Source of the DNA: Actinomycetes bacterium
GTDB lineage: Bacteria; Actinomycetota; Acidimicrobiia; Acidimicrobiales; Palsa-688
Length of the DNA: 53,397 nt
Assembly: GCA_021808665.1 (NCBI GenBank)
Contig: JAKBBA010000027.1
Location: forward strand, 1 to 53,397
Direction of reading: 5' to 3'
Program-made: the position numbers and the translations under genes
The notes under the pieces: model-generated
Seen by the model: the letters and a program-made list of their open reading frames with translations, nothing else
The model's database searches: none
What the model was told of the DNA's origin: nothing
Shown: positions 19,221-29,453 of the stretch, piece by piece
Layout: every line of letters begins with the position of its first letter
Position numbering within the stretch: position 1 is the stretch's first letter

Positions 19221-20198
19221 TCAAGCGAGAATTGCATTGAGACTGTGGCCGAGACGCCGGGAGGCGCCCGCAGTGAGCACGTCAGTGACCGAGGCCGCGA
19301 GAGCATGAGGTGGCGGGATGACGTCTTTCACCCACCGTGAGAGGACGCCGGCGTCCATCCAGGCAGCGACCGCGGAACACGGAAGCCAAGGGCAAGCTGC
19401 CATCGGGGACGTCTGTCGAAGGCGGCTGAGCGAGCGCAACTGTAGTTCGACCGGCACTGGCTCCTTCGCTACGTCGATGCGAAGCAGCTCCCAGGCAATG
19501 CTCGAACCTCCGGGGGCCCGGCCTTCTCGCGGAGGCTCATACCAGTAGGAGGGCAGGTCGGGAACCGCCTGCAGAGCCTCAGACCACGACAGCTTGTGGC
19601 GACGGCGGTTGGCCAGGTCCCGGATGTTCGCCACCCAAATGGGTGCCTCGAGCATCGAAGGCCACGCCGTCGGAGGCGGCGTAGGCACTCCCACGGCGCG
19701 CCGGAGGCAGTCAAGCAGGCGGCCCTCGCTCGGGGCGGGGAGACCGGCCGGACTCGGGCCTGCCGTCGCGAACCAGCCGACTCCACCGTCGCGCGCAACA
19801 ACGCAAGCGAGCTCGACACGGCCGGTCCCCAAGGATGCGAGGGCGGCGGGCGGCTCCACTGAGGGATCGAGAGACCTTAAGTTGCCCGTGGCTACAACGG
19901 CGATGGCGTCCGACTGCGGTAGAGCGCTATAGCCCACGAGCTCGGTGTCCTCGTCGAGAAGAAGCTCGCCGAAGCCCGCTGATTCGCGAAGGGTGAGGTC
20001 GCCTTCGGGAAGCCGAAGCTCCGCTAGAACCGGGTGCCCGCTCGAACGGGCGCGGCGTAGGTGTCGACTGAGAAGGCAGCGAGCGATCTCGGTCAAGGCC
20101 TCCTGACGCTCGGATCCCGCTTGAGGAACACTGCGCGTCTTTCGACTGCTGGCGACCGCCGCAGCGTTGCCTTGTTCGTCGTCACGGTCTGGGTCCAT
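19221..20198 (-). CDS. Conserved-looking hypothetical protein, 325 residues
   Basis: I do not recognise the family. The first 35 residues are polar and probably disordered. The middle has alternating beta/alpha stretches (VLAELRLPEGDLTLRES, AIAVVATGNLRSL, RVELACVVARDGGVGWFATAG). The C-terminus is Trp-rich (DLPSYWYEPPREG, PWLPCSAVAAWMDAG). No signal peptide or membrane helix is visible. A convincing promoter (TTGACA, 18-base spacer, TAAGGT at 20267-20296) lies upstream and supports a start at or near 20198. It lies 21 bases from the tRNA-Val control region on the opposite side and has no operon partner. Confidence 0.65.
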   Translation of the reverse strand: MDPDRDDEQGNAAAVASSRKTRSVPQAGSERQEALTEIARCLLSRHLRRARSSGHPVLAELRLPEGDLTLRESAGFGELLLDEDTELVGYSALPQSDAIAVVATGNLRSLDPSVEPPAALASLGTGRVELACVVARDGGVGWFATAGPSPAGLPAPSEGRLLDCLRRAVGVPTPPPTAWPSMLEAPIWVANIRDLANRRRHKLSWSEALQAVPDLPSYWYEPPREGRAPGGSSIAWELLRIDVAKEPVPVELQLRSLSRLRQTSPMAACPWLPCSAVAAWMDAGVLSRWVKDVIPPPHALAASVTDVLTAGASRRLGHSLNAILA

Positions 20199-20266
20199 CT
20201 GCCGCTCCCTTGCTTCGAATTGGGCGGCGCCGAAACCCAGTCACGTCCGAGGTGCCCTGCGGACCT

Positions 20267-20296
20267 ACCTTAGCTGTTCAGCATATTTCATGTCAA
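20267..20296 (-). promoter_or_regulatory. Promoter of the 19221-20198 gene
   Basis: On the minus strand TTGACA (20296-20291), an 18-base spacer and TAAGGT (20272-20267) form a sigma-70-type promoter just past the GGDEF gene's stop, giving a leader of about 60 bases. Confidence 0.65.
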
Positions 20297-20297
20297 C

Positions 20298-21569
20298 CTA
20301 TGATTGCACGCCTTCCGCTGGAACCCAGTCGGACGACCTCCTGCCAGAAGCAAGGAGCTTCTCGAGGGCCACGCGCAAGGACTCGATGCTTTCCTTGAGC
20401 GCCGCAATGCCATCGAGAAGGGATAGCCGTTCTCCGGATCCGGCGGCCGGCCCCAGCCGAGATGATGCGCTCGCGTCCGTCAGGGCGCTACCGCCTTCGG
20501 GTCGATAGCCGCCGGCACGGCGGTCCGCGACACGCCGTTCCGGCGGTGAGGCCGGCGGTGAGAACGGCGATACGGCCGGCGGTGAGAACGGCGATACGGG
20601 CGGACTTGGCGTTGCTGGCCCTGCGACCGGGGCGATACGCACCTCGGCAGCACCCGAAGCAGTTGATAGCCCCGCCGACGGCACCCGTTGCGGGCCCCGA
20701 CGGGAGTGCTTCACCGAGTACATCGCCCGGTCCGCGCGATCGATCAGCTCGCTCGCTGACAGGTGCCCTTCGAGGTCGACGGCAGCTCCGACGGAGGCCG
20801 TAACCGCCCAGCGCTCGCCTTCGAGCTCAACCGAGTCTGCGAGTGCGGACGCGATCCGACTCGCGACGACTTCCGCCTGCTCCTCCTCGCCCAGGCCCTC
20901 GCATAGGACAGCGAACTCGTCCCCGCCGATGCGGGCTACGAGGTCGGCGGAGCGCACAGCATGTCGCAGCCTTGCCCCGACTGCCGACAGGACCCGGTCA
21001 CCCATGGCGTGGCCGGCCCGGTCGTTGACACCCTTGAAGCCGTCCAGGTCGACGTAGACGACACCGACGCGATGCGCAGAGCGCTGGTTTCGAAGTAGCG
21101 CCTGGTCTATGGCCTCCATAAAGTGGCGCCGGTTGAACAGTCCTGTCAGCGGGTCGTGGGTTGCGAGGTGATAGAGATCCGCTTGGCGGGCGTAGTCGTC
21201 GTCGACGTCGGCTGCGGCTACGGCGAGCATCGACACGCCGGCCACCGCGTGGCGGCTGATCCACCAGCGAACCCACCGGCGGTTCTGCGGGCGGCCTATC
21301 TGGTGGTCCTCACTCAGGTTCGCGGAGTGGGCGGCTACCTCGCGAAGGCTCGCGAGGAGCCTCGGCCGTGTCTCGGCACTCAACGCATCCAGCCAGCCGG
21401 ACCCGAGCGACGCCTCGTAGCTGATCCCGGACAGCTCGCACCAGCGTTGGTTCACTGACAGCGCTGAACCTGAGCTGTCGGTGACGAGCATGGCGAAGGG
21501 CACCAAGTCGAGCGCCGCTGTGATCGTCGTGGGGACCTGACCTTGCATATCCCTACGGGTGTCGGCCAC
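20298..21569 (-). CDS. PAS-GGDEF diguanylate cyclase
   Basis: A 423-residue soluble signalling protein. Residues 17-125 form a PAS-like sensor (LVPFAMLVTDSSGSALSVNQ). Residues about 135-295 are a GGDEF domain with intact GGDEF at 215-219 and an inhibitory RxxD site (RSAD) five residues earlier, so it should make c-di-GMP with product inhibition. A Pro/Ser-rich linker follows; it is encoded partly by a perfect 24-bp tandem duplication (20551-20598, giving SPFSPPAV twice). The C-terminus is a short predicted coiled coil (LDGIAALKESIESLRVALEKLL). There is no EAL domain. The ligand of the PAS domain is unknown. Confidence 0.9.
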   Translation of the reverse strand: MADTRRDMQGQVPTTITAALDLVPFAMLVTDSSGSALSVNQRWCELSGISYEASLGSGWLDALSAETRPRLLASLREVAAHSANLSEDHQIGRPQNRRWVRWWISRHAVAGVSMLAVAAADVDDDYARQADLYHLATHDPLTGLFNRRHFMEAIDQALLRNQRSAHRVGVVYVDLDGFKGVNDRAGHAMGDRVLSAVGARLRHAVRSADLVARIGGDEFAVLCEGLGEEEQAEVVASRIASALADSVELEGERWAVTASVGAAVDLEGHLSASELIDRADRAMYSVKHSRRGPQRVPSAGLSTASGAAEVRIAPVAGPATPSPPVSPFSPPAVSPFSPPASPPERRVADRRAGGYRPEGGSALTDASASSRLGPAAGSGERLSLLDGIAALKESIESLRVALEKLLASGRRSSDWVPAEGVQS

Positions 21570-21933
21570 TTCTCGCTCTCGCTCGACTTACGCTGCCTCG
21601 GTCAATCCGATGTTAGACCTGACCTGGGGCTCGTCACCGCGGTTTCCGCTTCGGATGGCGTCATACCATCCGATTCAGGAAAACTCGGCAACAGCGGCTG
21701 CCCGCCGAGGCGGCTGGCTGGAGAAGCACTCGTGCAGGACGCCTCCTTGACGCGCCGACGAAGCTTCACATCCCGTTAACGGCGAATCCGTCGATTTGTC
21801 AGTGCGGCGTGCTAACTTTGCCGCCAGCCCGATGGCACACTAACTACTCCTGAGGTTATCGAGAGTTCTCGGCGGTGTCCTGTCGGGCCTGGACAACGAA
21901 GTTCAAAACATTCTCACTAGCTGGGGGTTATAT
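21570..21933. other. 364-base intergenic region between divergent genes
   Basis: It separates the GGDEF gene (minus) from the APC permease gene (plus) and must hold both promoters. I see no tRNA, repeat or known riboswitch. GGGGG lies 6 bases before the permease ATG as a ribosome site. A long 5' leader for the permease is possible but unproven. Confidence 0.5.
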
Positions 21934-23652
21934 ATGGCAATTTCGGAAAGATCGGGCAACGAGCTTTCACTCGATTTCGAGGGAATGCAACGTGACGCCT
22001 CGTTCTTCGACCTGATTTGGGCGTCGGAGGGCTCGATTATCGGATCGGGGTGGTTGTTCGGCGCGTTGACGGCCGCCACGCTCGCTGGCCCGGCGGTGAT
22101 CATCTCGTGGATCATCGCTTCGGTGATCATCATCATCTTGGCGCTGGTGCACGCCGAGCTGGGGGGAATGTTCCCAGTCACGGGGGGCACAAGCCGGTAC
22201 CCGCACTACAGTTTCGGCAGCTTTGCAGGCGCCACCTTCGGCTGGTTCGCATACGTACAGGCGGCAGCCGTCGCGCCCATCGAAGTCCTAGCGGTGATCC
22301 AGTACTTCAGCTCCGTCTCGTGGGCCCACGGGATATGGAACGCGAACAAGGGCATCCTCTCCGGTAGCGGCATCGTGGTCGCGATCGTCTTGATGATCCT
22401 CTTCACCGCAGTGAACCTCATAGGGATCCGTTGGCTGGCCCGGGCGAACACCTCCATCACCACTTGGAAGGTGATAATCCCGATCCTGACCATCATCATC
22501 TTCTTGCTTTTCAAGTTCCACGGCAGCAACTTCAGCGCTGGAGGCGGTTTCTTCCTCAAGAGCGGCGCATTCAAGGCGATCCTCGACGCAATCCCCGCTG
22601 GAGGTATCGTGTTCTCGCTGCTCGGCTTCGAGCAGGCGGTCCAGATCGCCGGAGAAAGCAAGAATCCCTCGCGTGACGTTCCTCGTGCTGTCATCGGTTC
22701 GATCGTGCTCGGCGGCCTCATCTACATCCTGGTTCAGGTGGCTTTTATCGGTGCACTCGACCCGGCACTTCTGACGCAGGCGGGAACCTGGGCGCATCTG
22801 AACGACCCCAATACCAAGAATGTTGCGATCCAGGCGCTCCAGGCGTCACCGTTCTTCACCGTCGCTAAACTCGCCGGCATCGGATGGCTCGCCTGGATCC
22901 TGAGGGTCGACGCAGCCGTGTCTCCCGGTGGAACCGCCCTGATCTACCTGACCTCCGCCTCGCGGATCAGCTTTGGCCTGTCCAAGAACGGATACGTCCC
23001 GGACGCCTTCGAGAAAAATAACAAGTTCAAGGTGCCCACCGTTGCAATCCTGGTCACGTCTGGGGTTGGAATTCTGTTCCTGCTGCCGTTCCCGAGCTGG
23101 AACAGCATGGTTGGGGTCATCACCTCGGCGTCGGTGATTATGTATGCGGGTGCCCCCCTTGCCCTCGGAGCGCTCCGCAAAACCAAAGCAGACCTGCCGA
23201 GGTCGTACAGGCTGCCGGCAGCTGACATTCTTGCTCCGGTGTCGTTCATCCTCGCCAACTGGATCGTGTACTGGTCTGGATGGGTGACCTACTCGACTTT
23301 GATGGTGTTCTTTATCATCGGGGTCATCCTCATAGGCGCCTCGTTCGTGTTCAACCTCAACTCCCACAGGCCAGACATCGATTGGACGGCGGCCATCTGG
23401 GTGGTGCCTTACCTTGTCGGCATGGGGATCCTGTCATGGTTCGGCCAGTTCGGAACCGGCCATCCTTTTAACGGGTTCTACGGCTTCGAGCACATTTTGA
23501 ACGGAGGCACACTTGCGATTCCCTTCTACTGGGACCTTCTGATAGTCGCGGCGTTCAGCCTCGTGATCTACTACGGCGCACAGTACTTCCGGCTTCCGAC
23601 GTCGCAGGTGGACAAGTACATTGCGGAGGTGTACCCGGCCCCGGCCGAATAG
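21934..23652 (+). CDS. APC-family amino acid/amine permease
   Basis: A 572-residue integral membrane protein with about 12-14 hydrophobic helices. The first helix has the APC-type unwound motif (IWASEGSIIGSGWLFGA), and GFEQAVQIAGESKNPSRDVPRAV matches the conserved loop between helices 6 and 7. It probably takes up an amino acid or polyamine by H+ or Na+ symport; the substrate cannot be assigned. The ATG at 21934 has a GGGGG site at good spacing. It is monocistronic, with an inverted repeat behind it that may be its terminator. Confidence 0.85.
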   Translation: MAISERSGNELSLDFEGMQRDASFFDLIWASEGSIIGSGWLFGALTAATLAGPAVIISWIIASVIIIILALVHAELGGMFPVTGGTSRYPHYSFGSFAGATFGWFAYVQAAAVAPIEVLAVIQYFSSVSWAHGIWNANKGILSGSGIVVAIVLMILFTAVNLIGIRWLARANTSITTWKVIIPILTIIIFLLFKFHGSNFSAGGGFFLKSGAFKAILDAIPAGGIVFSLLGFEQAVQIAGESKNPSRDVPRAVIGSIVLGGLIYILVQVAFIGALDPALLTQAGTWAHLNDPNTKNVAIQALQASPFFTVAKLAGIGWLAWILRVDAAVSPGGTALIYLTSASRISFGLSKNGYVPDAFEKNNKFKVPTVAILVTSGVGILFLLPFPSWNSMVGVITSASVIMYAGAPLALGALRKTKADLPRSYRLPAADILAPVSFILANWIVYWSGWVTYSTLMVFFIIGVILIGASFVFNLNSHRPDIDWTAAIWVVPYLVGMGILSWFGQFGTGHPFNGFYGFEHILNGGTLAIPFYWDLLIVAAFSLVIYYGAQYFRLPTSQVDKYIAEVYPAPAE

Positions 23653-23683
23653 GTACTCAAGCCGAGAACTCCACAACAGTAAG

Positions 23684-23726
23684 GTGCCGGTCGCCGCGTT
23701 CGATTCGAGCGTCGTGCGGCCGGCAC
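23684..23726 (+). terminator. Putative terminator hairpin after the permease gene
   Basis: GTGCCGGTCGC (from 23684) pairs with GCGGCCGGCAC (to 23726) with one mismatch, giving a GC-rich stem around a loop of about 20 bases. There is little U-tract, as is common in high-GC actinobacteria. Confidence 0.5.
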
Positions 23727-23775
23727 TTCTATGTTCAACCTGCGCCACCCGGACATGGGGCTGTAGCTTCTAGGC

Positions 23776-26475
23776 ATGGTCGTCGGAAACTCTCAACACA
23801 TGGACAGCTTCGGTGCTCGATCGAAGCTAACGGTAGGCGAGCGAGGCTACGAGATCTTCCGCCTCGACAGCTTGCAAGGCGCGGCGCGCCTACCGTTCTC
23901 GCTCAAGATCCTTCTGGAAAATTTGCTCCGCCACGAGGATGGGGTCACCGTCACTGGGGGCGACGTCGAGGGTCTCGCCGCATGGGATCCTGCAAGCGAA
24001 CCGGACCGTGAGATCGCCTTCGCACCTGCGCGGATCCTGATGCAGGACTTCACCGGGGTTCCAGCAGTGGTCGACCTCGCAGCGATGCGCGACGCCATGC
24101 GGGCGCTGGGCGGCGACCCGGCCCGGGTGAATCCACTGATACCCGCAGAGCTTGTAATCGACCACTCGGTGATCGCCGACTTCTACGGTTCACCAAGCGC
24201 TTTCGCGAAAAATGCCGAGCTCGAGTTCGAACGCAACGAGGAGCGCTACCGGTTCCTTCGGTGGGGTCAGGAGGCTTTCGATACGCTCAAAGTCGTCCCA
24301 CCCGACACGGGCATATGCCACCAAGTGAACCTGGAGTACCTAGCCCGAGTCGTCTTCACCGACGACGACGGCCGCGCCTACCCGGACACGCTGCTCGGCA
24401 CAGACTCCCACACGACGATGATCAACGGTCTAGGCGTGCTCGGCTGGGGGGTCGGAGGTATAGAGGCGGAGGCGGCGATGCTCGGCCAGCCGGTTTCGAT
24501 GCTGACGCCCCGCGTCGTCGGATTCAAGCTCACCGGCGAGCTCCCATCCGGCTCGACCGCAACCGACCTGGTGCTGACCGTCACCGAGATGCTCCGCGCT
24601 CATGGGGTGGTCGGGAAGTTCGTAGAGTTCTACGGGGAGGGAGTTTCGTCGGTCCCCCTCGCCAATCGGGCGACGATAGGTAACATGTCGCCCGAGTACG
24701 GATCGACTTGCGCCATCTTCCCGATCGACGCCGAGACGCTTCGCTACCTGCGCCTGACCGGTAGAAGCCCTGAAAGGGTGGCGCTCGTGGAGGCCTACGC
24801 CAAGGAGCAGGGACTCTGGCACGACCCGTCTCACGACCCGGACTTCTCCGAACGCTTGAGCCTCGACCTGTCCGAGATCGTTCCTTCCATCGCCGGGCCC
24901 GCTCGACCCCAGGACCGTGTGCGTCTCGACCAGGCAGCGCAGCGCTACCCGGCGGCCGCGGCGAAAGTTCTCGGAAAAAGCGCCGACGACGAAGCGCCGT
25001 CGGCGCCAACCCCGGTCGCTCTCGAAGACGGCACCAGCTTCGACGTCGACCACGGCCATGTGGTGATCGCAGCCATCACTTCGTGCACCAACACCTCCAA
25101 CCCTTCGGTCATGGTCGCCGCCGGACTTCTAGCCAAGCGTGCCGTGGAACGCGGGCTCGCCACAAAGCCGTGGGTCAAGACGAGCCTCGCTCCCGGCTCG
25201 ACTGTGGTCATGGACTACCTGAAAGCCGCCGGGCTCGTCGAATACCTCGACAAGCTTGGCTTCGACCTCGTCGGCTTCGGCTGCACCACCTGTATCGGCA
25301 ACAGCGGCCCGCTCGCCCCGCCGATCTCGGCGGCGATCAACTCCTCGGACCTGGCTGCGGTCGCCGTGCTCTCGGGAAACAGGAACTTCGAAGGCCGCAT
25401 CAGCCCCGACGTGCGTATGAACTACCTGGCTTCGCCGCCGTTGGTGGTCGCCTACGCACTCGCGGGGTCGATGGCTATCGACTTGACGACGGAACCCCTT
25501 GGCCTGGACACCGACGGGAAACCGGTGTACCTCGCCGAGATCTGGCCGTCGCCGGCTGAGGTAGCCGACGTCGTCGGCTCTTCCATCGAACCTGGAATGT
25601 TCGCCACCTCGTACGGCTCGGTATATGACGGTGACGAGCGCTGGCGGGGGCTCGACGTCCCCGCAGGTGACGCATACGTCTGGGACAACAAGTCGACGTA
25701 TGTGCGTAAGCCGCCGTACTTCGACGACATGTCCATGACACCCGAGCCGCTTAGCGACATCACGGGGGCGAGGGTTCTCGCGAAGCTCGCCGACAGCGTC
25801 ACCACAGACCACATCTCACCGGCAGGTAACATCCGACGTGACGGACCGGCCGGGCGGTGGCTCGCGGACGGCGGCGTGGACGTGGCTGACTTCAACTCCT
25901 TCGGAGCGAGACGCGGCAATCACGAGGTCATGATCAGGGGAACGTTCGCGAACATCAGACTTCGCAACCAGCTGGCACCCGGCACCGAAGGGGGCGTGAC
26001 CCGGCACCTGCCCGACGGGGAGACGATGCCGATCTATGACGCATCGATGCGATACCAGGCGGACGGTATCCCACTCGTCATCCTTGCGGGCAAGGAGTAC
26101 GGGTCGGGGTCGTCGCGTGACTGGGCGGCTAAGGGCACCGCGCTTCTCGGGGTCAAGGCCGTCCTCGCCGAAAGCTTCGAGCGCATCCACCGTTCCAATC
26201 TCGTCGGGATGGGGATTGCTCCCCTTCAGTACGGCGAAGGCGACAGGGCTGACAGCCTGGGATTGACGGGGGAGGAGGTTTTCGACGTGGTGGGACTCGC
26301 AAGCGCGGGACATGAAGGCCCTATGCCGCGCACATTATCGGTGACGGCGACGCGGACGGACGCAAGCAAGGTCGAGTTCACGGTGACGCTACGTATCGAC
26401 ACTCCCAAGGAGGCCGACTACTACCGACACGGAGGGATCCTTCCCTACGTGCTGCGCCAGCTGCGGGGCGCTTAG
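23776..26475 (+). CDS. acnA: Aconitate hydratase (AcnA type)
   Basis: An 899-residue aconitase of the AcnA/IRP1 type. The 4Fe-4S ligands are C437 ([11 protein letters not shown]), C503 and C506 ([14 protein letters not shown]), almost the same numbering as E. coli Acn[27 protein letters not shown] is degenerate in none of its usual residues, and the C-terminal swivel domain carries [15 protein letters not shown]. It interconverts citrate and isocitrate in the TCA cycle. The ATG at 23776 is used; a second ATG eight codons later ([10 protein letters not shown]) would give the family's usual N-terminus and is also possible. Confidence 0.95.
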   Translation: MVVGNSQHMDSFGARSKLTVGERGYEIFRLDSLQGAARLPFSLKILLENLLRHEDGVTVTGGDVEGLAAWDPASEPDREIAFAPARILMQDFTGVPAVVDLAAMRDAMRALGGDPARVNPLIPAELVIDHSVIADFYGSPSAFAKNAELEFERNEERYRFLRWGQEAFDTLKVVPPDTGICHQVNLEYLARVVFTDDDGRAYPDTLLGTDSHTTMINGLGVLGWGVGGIEAEAAMLGQPVSMLTPRVVGFKLTGELPSGSTATDLVLTVTEMLRAHGVVGKFVEFYGEGVSSVPLANRATIGNMSPEYGSTCAIFPIDAETLRYLRLTGRSPERVALVEAYAKEQGLWHDPSHDPDFSERLSLDLSEIVPSIAGPARPQDRVRLDQAAQRYPAAAAKVLGKSADDEAPSAPTPVALEDGTSFDVDHGHVVIAAITSCTNTSNPSVMVAAGLLAKRAVERGLATKPWVKTSLAPGSTVVMDYLKAAGLVEYLDKLGFDLVGFGCTTCIGNSGPLAPPISAAINSSDLAAVAVLSGNRNFEGRISPDVRMNYLASPPLVVAYALAGSMAIDLTTEPLGLDTDGKPVYLAEIWPSPAEVADVVGSSIEPGMFATSYGSVYDGDERWRGLDVPAGDAYVWDNKSTYVRKPPYFDDMSMTPEPLSDITGARVLAKLADSVTTDHISPAGNIRRDGPAGRWLADGGVDVADFNSFGARRGNHEVMIRGTFANIRLRNQLAPGTEGGVTRHLPDGETMPIYDASMRYQADGIPLVILAGKEYGSGSSRDWAAKGTALLGVKAVLAESFERIHRSNLVGMGIAPLQYGEGDRADSLGLTGEEVFDVVGLASAGHEGPMPRTLSVTATRTDASKVEFTVTLRIDTPKEADYYRHGGILPYVLRQLRGA

Positions 26476-26524
26476 CGGGCTTCCCCCGCGTTCGGGCGAG
26501 ACGGTCTGAGCTAGCGTTGGCCCC

Positions 26525-27913
26525 ATGGGCCAAGCGGCAGCCTTTTTCGACCTGGATCGGACTCTTCTAGCCTCGTCGAGCGCTCCCGTTCTGCACGGTG
26601 AGCTGGTGAAGGCTGGCTTGGTGAGCGAGCGCCGGGTTCCGGGTAGCTCTGCGTTTGTCGGCTTGTACAACCGCTTCGGTGAGACGACGCCGGCCATGCT
26701 TATTGCACGTGCAGCTGTGCTTGGATCAAGGGGTCACGCCGCGGCCGACGTCGCCGCGGCAGCAGAGACGGCCGGGGAGATCCTGGAGCATCTCGTCGCT
26801 CCCAGGGCGAGGATCCTGATCGAGGAGCAGCGCTCCAAGGGACGTGCGCTTGTCATGGCGACGACGACCCCGGCGCACCTCGTTACACCCCTTGCGTCGC
26901 GGTTGGGCTTTGACGACGTCGTCGCCACCCGCTATGGCACCTACGTCGGAGATGACGGGGTGCGGCGTTTCAATGGGCGCCTCGATGGGGGGTTCGTCTG
27001 GGGTGCCGGTAAGCTACTCGCAGTTCGGCGTTGGGCGTCCAATGCCGGAATCCGTTTGAAGGATTGCGCCGCGTTCTCTGACAGTATCTACGACGTCGGG
27101 CTTCTCGCTGCAGTCGGGGAGGCCTGCGCCGTCAACCCCGACGTTAGGCTCGCACCGATAGCGCACCTGCGCGGTTGGCCTATCGTTCATTTAGAAGCGC
27201 CGCCGGGGGTCCCGAAAGTCCTCGGTGTGGAGCCTCTCGACCTGGTGCGGTTAGCGTTGCCGCACATCGCGGCCCCGTTTGCCCGTTTCGAGATCTCGGG
27301 GCTCGACAACATAGCTCCGAGAGGTCCTGTGATCGTCGCAGCAAACCATCGTAGTTACTTCGATCCTGTGGCCTACGGGCTGGCCGTGCTGGGGGCGGGT
27401 CGGTACCCGAGGGGCATGGCGAAGAAGGAGCTCTTCGACGCCCCCGTGGTGGGCCCACTCCTGCGTGCGGGAGGTGCAATCTGCGTGGATCGCGACGGGC
27501 ACGCCGGAGACGCCTACCATCAAGCAGAGGACGCCCTGCGGACGGGAGAGGCCGTCTTAATCGCCCCTCAAGGTACGATACCAAGAGGCTCGGCTTTCTT
27601 CGATCCTGAGCTGGTCGGCAAGACAGGCGCTGCGCGCCTTGCCGCGGCGACCGGGGCGCCTGTGGTGCCGCTCGGCTTGTGGGGCACCGAAGCGGTGTGG
27701 CCCAGGTCGATGCGGCTCCCGAAAGTCCCCGCCTTCGGAAAGCAGCCGACAGTTTCGGTCCGCGTCGGCAAGCCGGTCACGGGTTTGACTGGGAGCGACG
27801 CGGAAGCCGACACCCGGCGTATCATGGCAGCGATATCTGAGCTTCTCCCGCTCGAGGCGCGCCGCCGGCGCAAACCGTCACCAGACGAGCTCGCAAGCAC
27901 CTTCCCCGCATGA
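26525..27913 (+). CDS. HAD-IB phosphatase fused to 1-acylglycerol-3-phosphate acyltransferase
   Basis: A 462-residue two-domain enzyme. Residues 1 to about 215 form a HAD-IB hydrolase (nucleophile motif FFDLDRT with D9 and D11; FSDSIYDVGLL as the last acidic motif). Residues about 235-440 form a PlsC-type acyltransferase with NHRSYFD (274-280), the HX4D catalytic pair. The usual PEGT box reads PQGTIPRGS. The HAD part could remove a phosphate from a lysolipid or glycerol phosphate, and the acyltransferase part makes phosphatidic acid; the exact substrates are not known. Such fusions are common in actinobacteria. It may be leaderless, since TAGCGT lies 7 bases before the ATG. Confidence 0.85.
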   Translation: MGQAAAFFDLDRTLLASSSAPVLHGELVKAGLVSERRVPGSSAFVGLYNRFGETTPAMLIARAAVLGSRGHAAADVAAAAETAGEILEHLVAPRARILIEEQRSKGRALVMATTTPAHLVTPLASRLGFDDVVATRYGTYVGDDGVRRFNGRLDGGFVWGAGKLLAVRRWASNAGIRLKDCAAFSDSIYDVGLLAAVGEACAVNPDVRLAPIAHLRGWPIVHLEAPPGVPKVLGVEPLDLVRLALPHIAAPFARFEISGLDNIAPRGPVIVAANHRSYFDPVAYGLAVLGAGRYPRGMAKKELFDAPVVGPLLRAGGAICVDRDGHAGDAYHQAEDALRTGEAVLIAPQGTIPRGSAFFDPELVGKTGAARLAAATGAPVVPLGLWGTEAVWPRSMRLPKVPAFGKQPTVSVRVGKPVTGLTGSDAEADTRRIMAAISELLPLEARRRRKPSPDELASTFPA

Positions 27914-27956
27914 CGGGAATCTACAGAAATTTCGGCGGTATGCCGAGTTACCACAC

Positions 27957-28739
27957 ATGGACTATGAGGCTGGCATGAGCGACAATCCGTACCACGAGCA
28001 CGAGTCGGAAGGCTGGGGGGAGGGCGGCCATCAGGCTGAACCCCAGGAGTGGGGTGAGACCCACGAAGAAGGCCACTTCGACGAGGGAAGCGGCGGTGAG
28101 GGCTCGCCAGAGTGGTCCGACACCGCATCTGAATCCGACAACGAGTCTACGACCTCTGGTGGCGAGGAAGCAGGGTCCGATTCGGGAGAGTCACCTCAGG
28201 GCGGTGATGGGGATACCTCCGACTTGCTCGCCCAGGTGATCGCAAGGGTATCCGAGGACATGACGATCCTCAACGAGGCTGCGGAGCAGACCGCTCGTCT
28301 GCGTGCTGCGGCGGAGCAAACCTTGGAGAGCAACCTCACTGCTTTGCGCTCGGCTCACGAGCGGATTGCTGCGGAACGGGCATCGCTCGCTACATTGCGC
28401 GCCGAAGCCGACGCCGCTCTCCATAAGGCCAATGAGGAGTCCGCTCAGATAGTCGAAGCTGCCCGCTCGGAAGCAGATCGAATCATCTCCGATGCGAGGT
28501 CCGAGGCCGAAGGTATCGTCGGCGAGAGCCGTAGCCGGGCCGAGGAACTGATCGTCTCCGCACGAGCGAATGCCGAGACCCTGCGCAATGAAGCACGGGC
28601 TTCGGGACAAGCCGAATTGGAGTCGTTGAAGCAGGAGTTTCGTGCACGCGTTATGGCGTTGAGCGAGGCTCTCGGGGCGGCGTCGTCGAGCCTCGGCCGC
28701 TTTTTGGACACGGACGCCGGAACGTCCGGGAACTCCTGA
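27957..28739 (+). CDS. Acidic coiled-coil protein (DivIVA-like), unknown function
   Basis: The 260-residue frame (254 if the ATG at 27975, MSDNPYHEHESEG, is the real start) has two parts. Residues 1-90 are very acidic, Gly/Ser/Glu-rich and probably disordered. Residues about 90-245 are a continuous Ala/Glu/Arg heptad coiled coil (LRAAAEQTLESNLTALRSAH, EAARSEADRIISDARSEAEG), resembling DivIVA/SepIVA-type scaffold proteins or ATP synthase subunit b stalks. There is no membrane helix. It heads a three-gene set with 28755 and 29450. A role in cell-envelope or division scaffolding is a guess from composition only. Confidence 0.7.
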   Translation: MDYEAGMSDNPYHEHESEGWGEGGHQAEPQEWGETHEEGHFDEGSGGEGSPEWSDTASESDNESTTSGGEEAGSDSGESPQGGDGDTSDLLAQVIARVSEDMTILNEAAEQTARLRAAAEQTLESNLTALRSAHERIAAERASLATLRAEADAALHKANEESAQIVEAARSEADRIISDARSEAEGIVGESRSRAEELIVSARANAETLRNEARASGQAELESLKQEFRARVMALSEALGAASSSLGRFLDTDAGTSGNS

Positions 28740-28754
28740 GTCGCTTCCAGCCTC

Positions 28755-29453
28755 ATGAACTCCTCTCCGACTTCTTCACCGTCGGGCGGTCCCGGCGATG
28801 TCGGAGACCGCACAACTTCCGTCCGGGCCTCCGACGTGGGTGACTCGGGTGTGCGCTCCACACTCGATCAGCTTGCTGCGTTGATGGCCCAGGCGGAAGA
28901 GCTGGCGTCTTGGGCGTCAGCTTCGACACCCGCCTCCGCAGTCGCCGAGGGCGCCCATGCCGATCGACCTGAGCCAGAGCTGCCGCTGTCGCCAGAGGCC
29001 GAGGCGGAGCCGGAACCCGCGCCAGCGCCTGAACCCGCGCCAGAGCCGGAACCCGCGCCAGAGCCTGAGCCTGACGTGGCGCCGGAGCCCGACTCCACTC
29101 CTGAACTCGAGGCCGCGTCCGCAGACGCTGAAGCCGATCCGGTCGGCTCTGCGCTGGCGGCGATGATCGCGGACTCTCGGATCGCCGCTGCTGTGGTCGT
29201 CGGTGAAGGATCGAGCGAAGTGGCCGGGACGTTGACATCGATGACCGAGTCTTCGCTGGCAGAGCTCGGACTGTTGGCGCCGCTAGGGGCGATCCTCGAG
29301 GTCACAACTGCAAACGGCGAGTACCGAGCACTCCGAGCGGGTAGCTGGGCGCTAGCTCTAGAAGTCGGCCCAGGTGCTACAGCGGAGGTCGATGCACTAC
29401 TCGACGATCTGCTTGCGGCGAGCGGGGATGGAGCGTCCGGGGACCACCCGTGA
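28755..29453 (+). CDS. Acidic Pro-Glu-repeat protein with small C-terminal domain
   Basis: A 232-residue protein. Residues 75-115 are a low-complexity run of PEPAPEPEP units that could act as an extended rod or spacer. Residues about 130-228 form a compact-looking alpha/beta domain (SRIAAAVVVGEGSSEVAGTL, GAILEVTTANGEYRALRAGS, WALALEVGPGATAEVDALL) reminiscent of Roadblock/LC7 (MglB-like) modules, but this is only a pattern impression. It begins 15 bases after the coiled-coil gene and overlaps the next gene by ATGA, so the three are probably co-expressed. Confidence 0.65.
   Translation: MNSSPTSSPSGGPGDVGDRTTSVRASDVGDSGVRSTLDQLAALMAQAEELASWASASTPASAVAEGAHADRPEPELPLSPEAEAEPEPAPAPEPAPEPEPAPEPEPDVAPEPDSTPELEAASADAEADPVGSALAAMIADSRIAAAVVVGEGSSEVAGTLTSMTESSLAELGLLAPLGAILEVTTANGEYRALRAGSWALALEVGPGATAEVDALLDDLLAASGDGASGDHP

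Noticed and set aside
21770..21933. Riboswitch upstream of the APC permease
   Set aside because: I could not match the leader to any riboswitch consensus I know; a covariance-model search would be needed.
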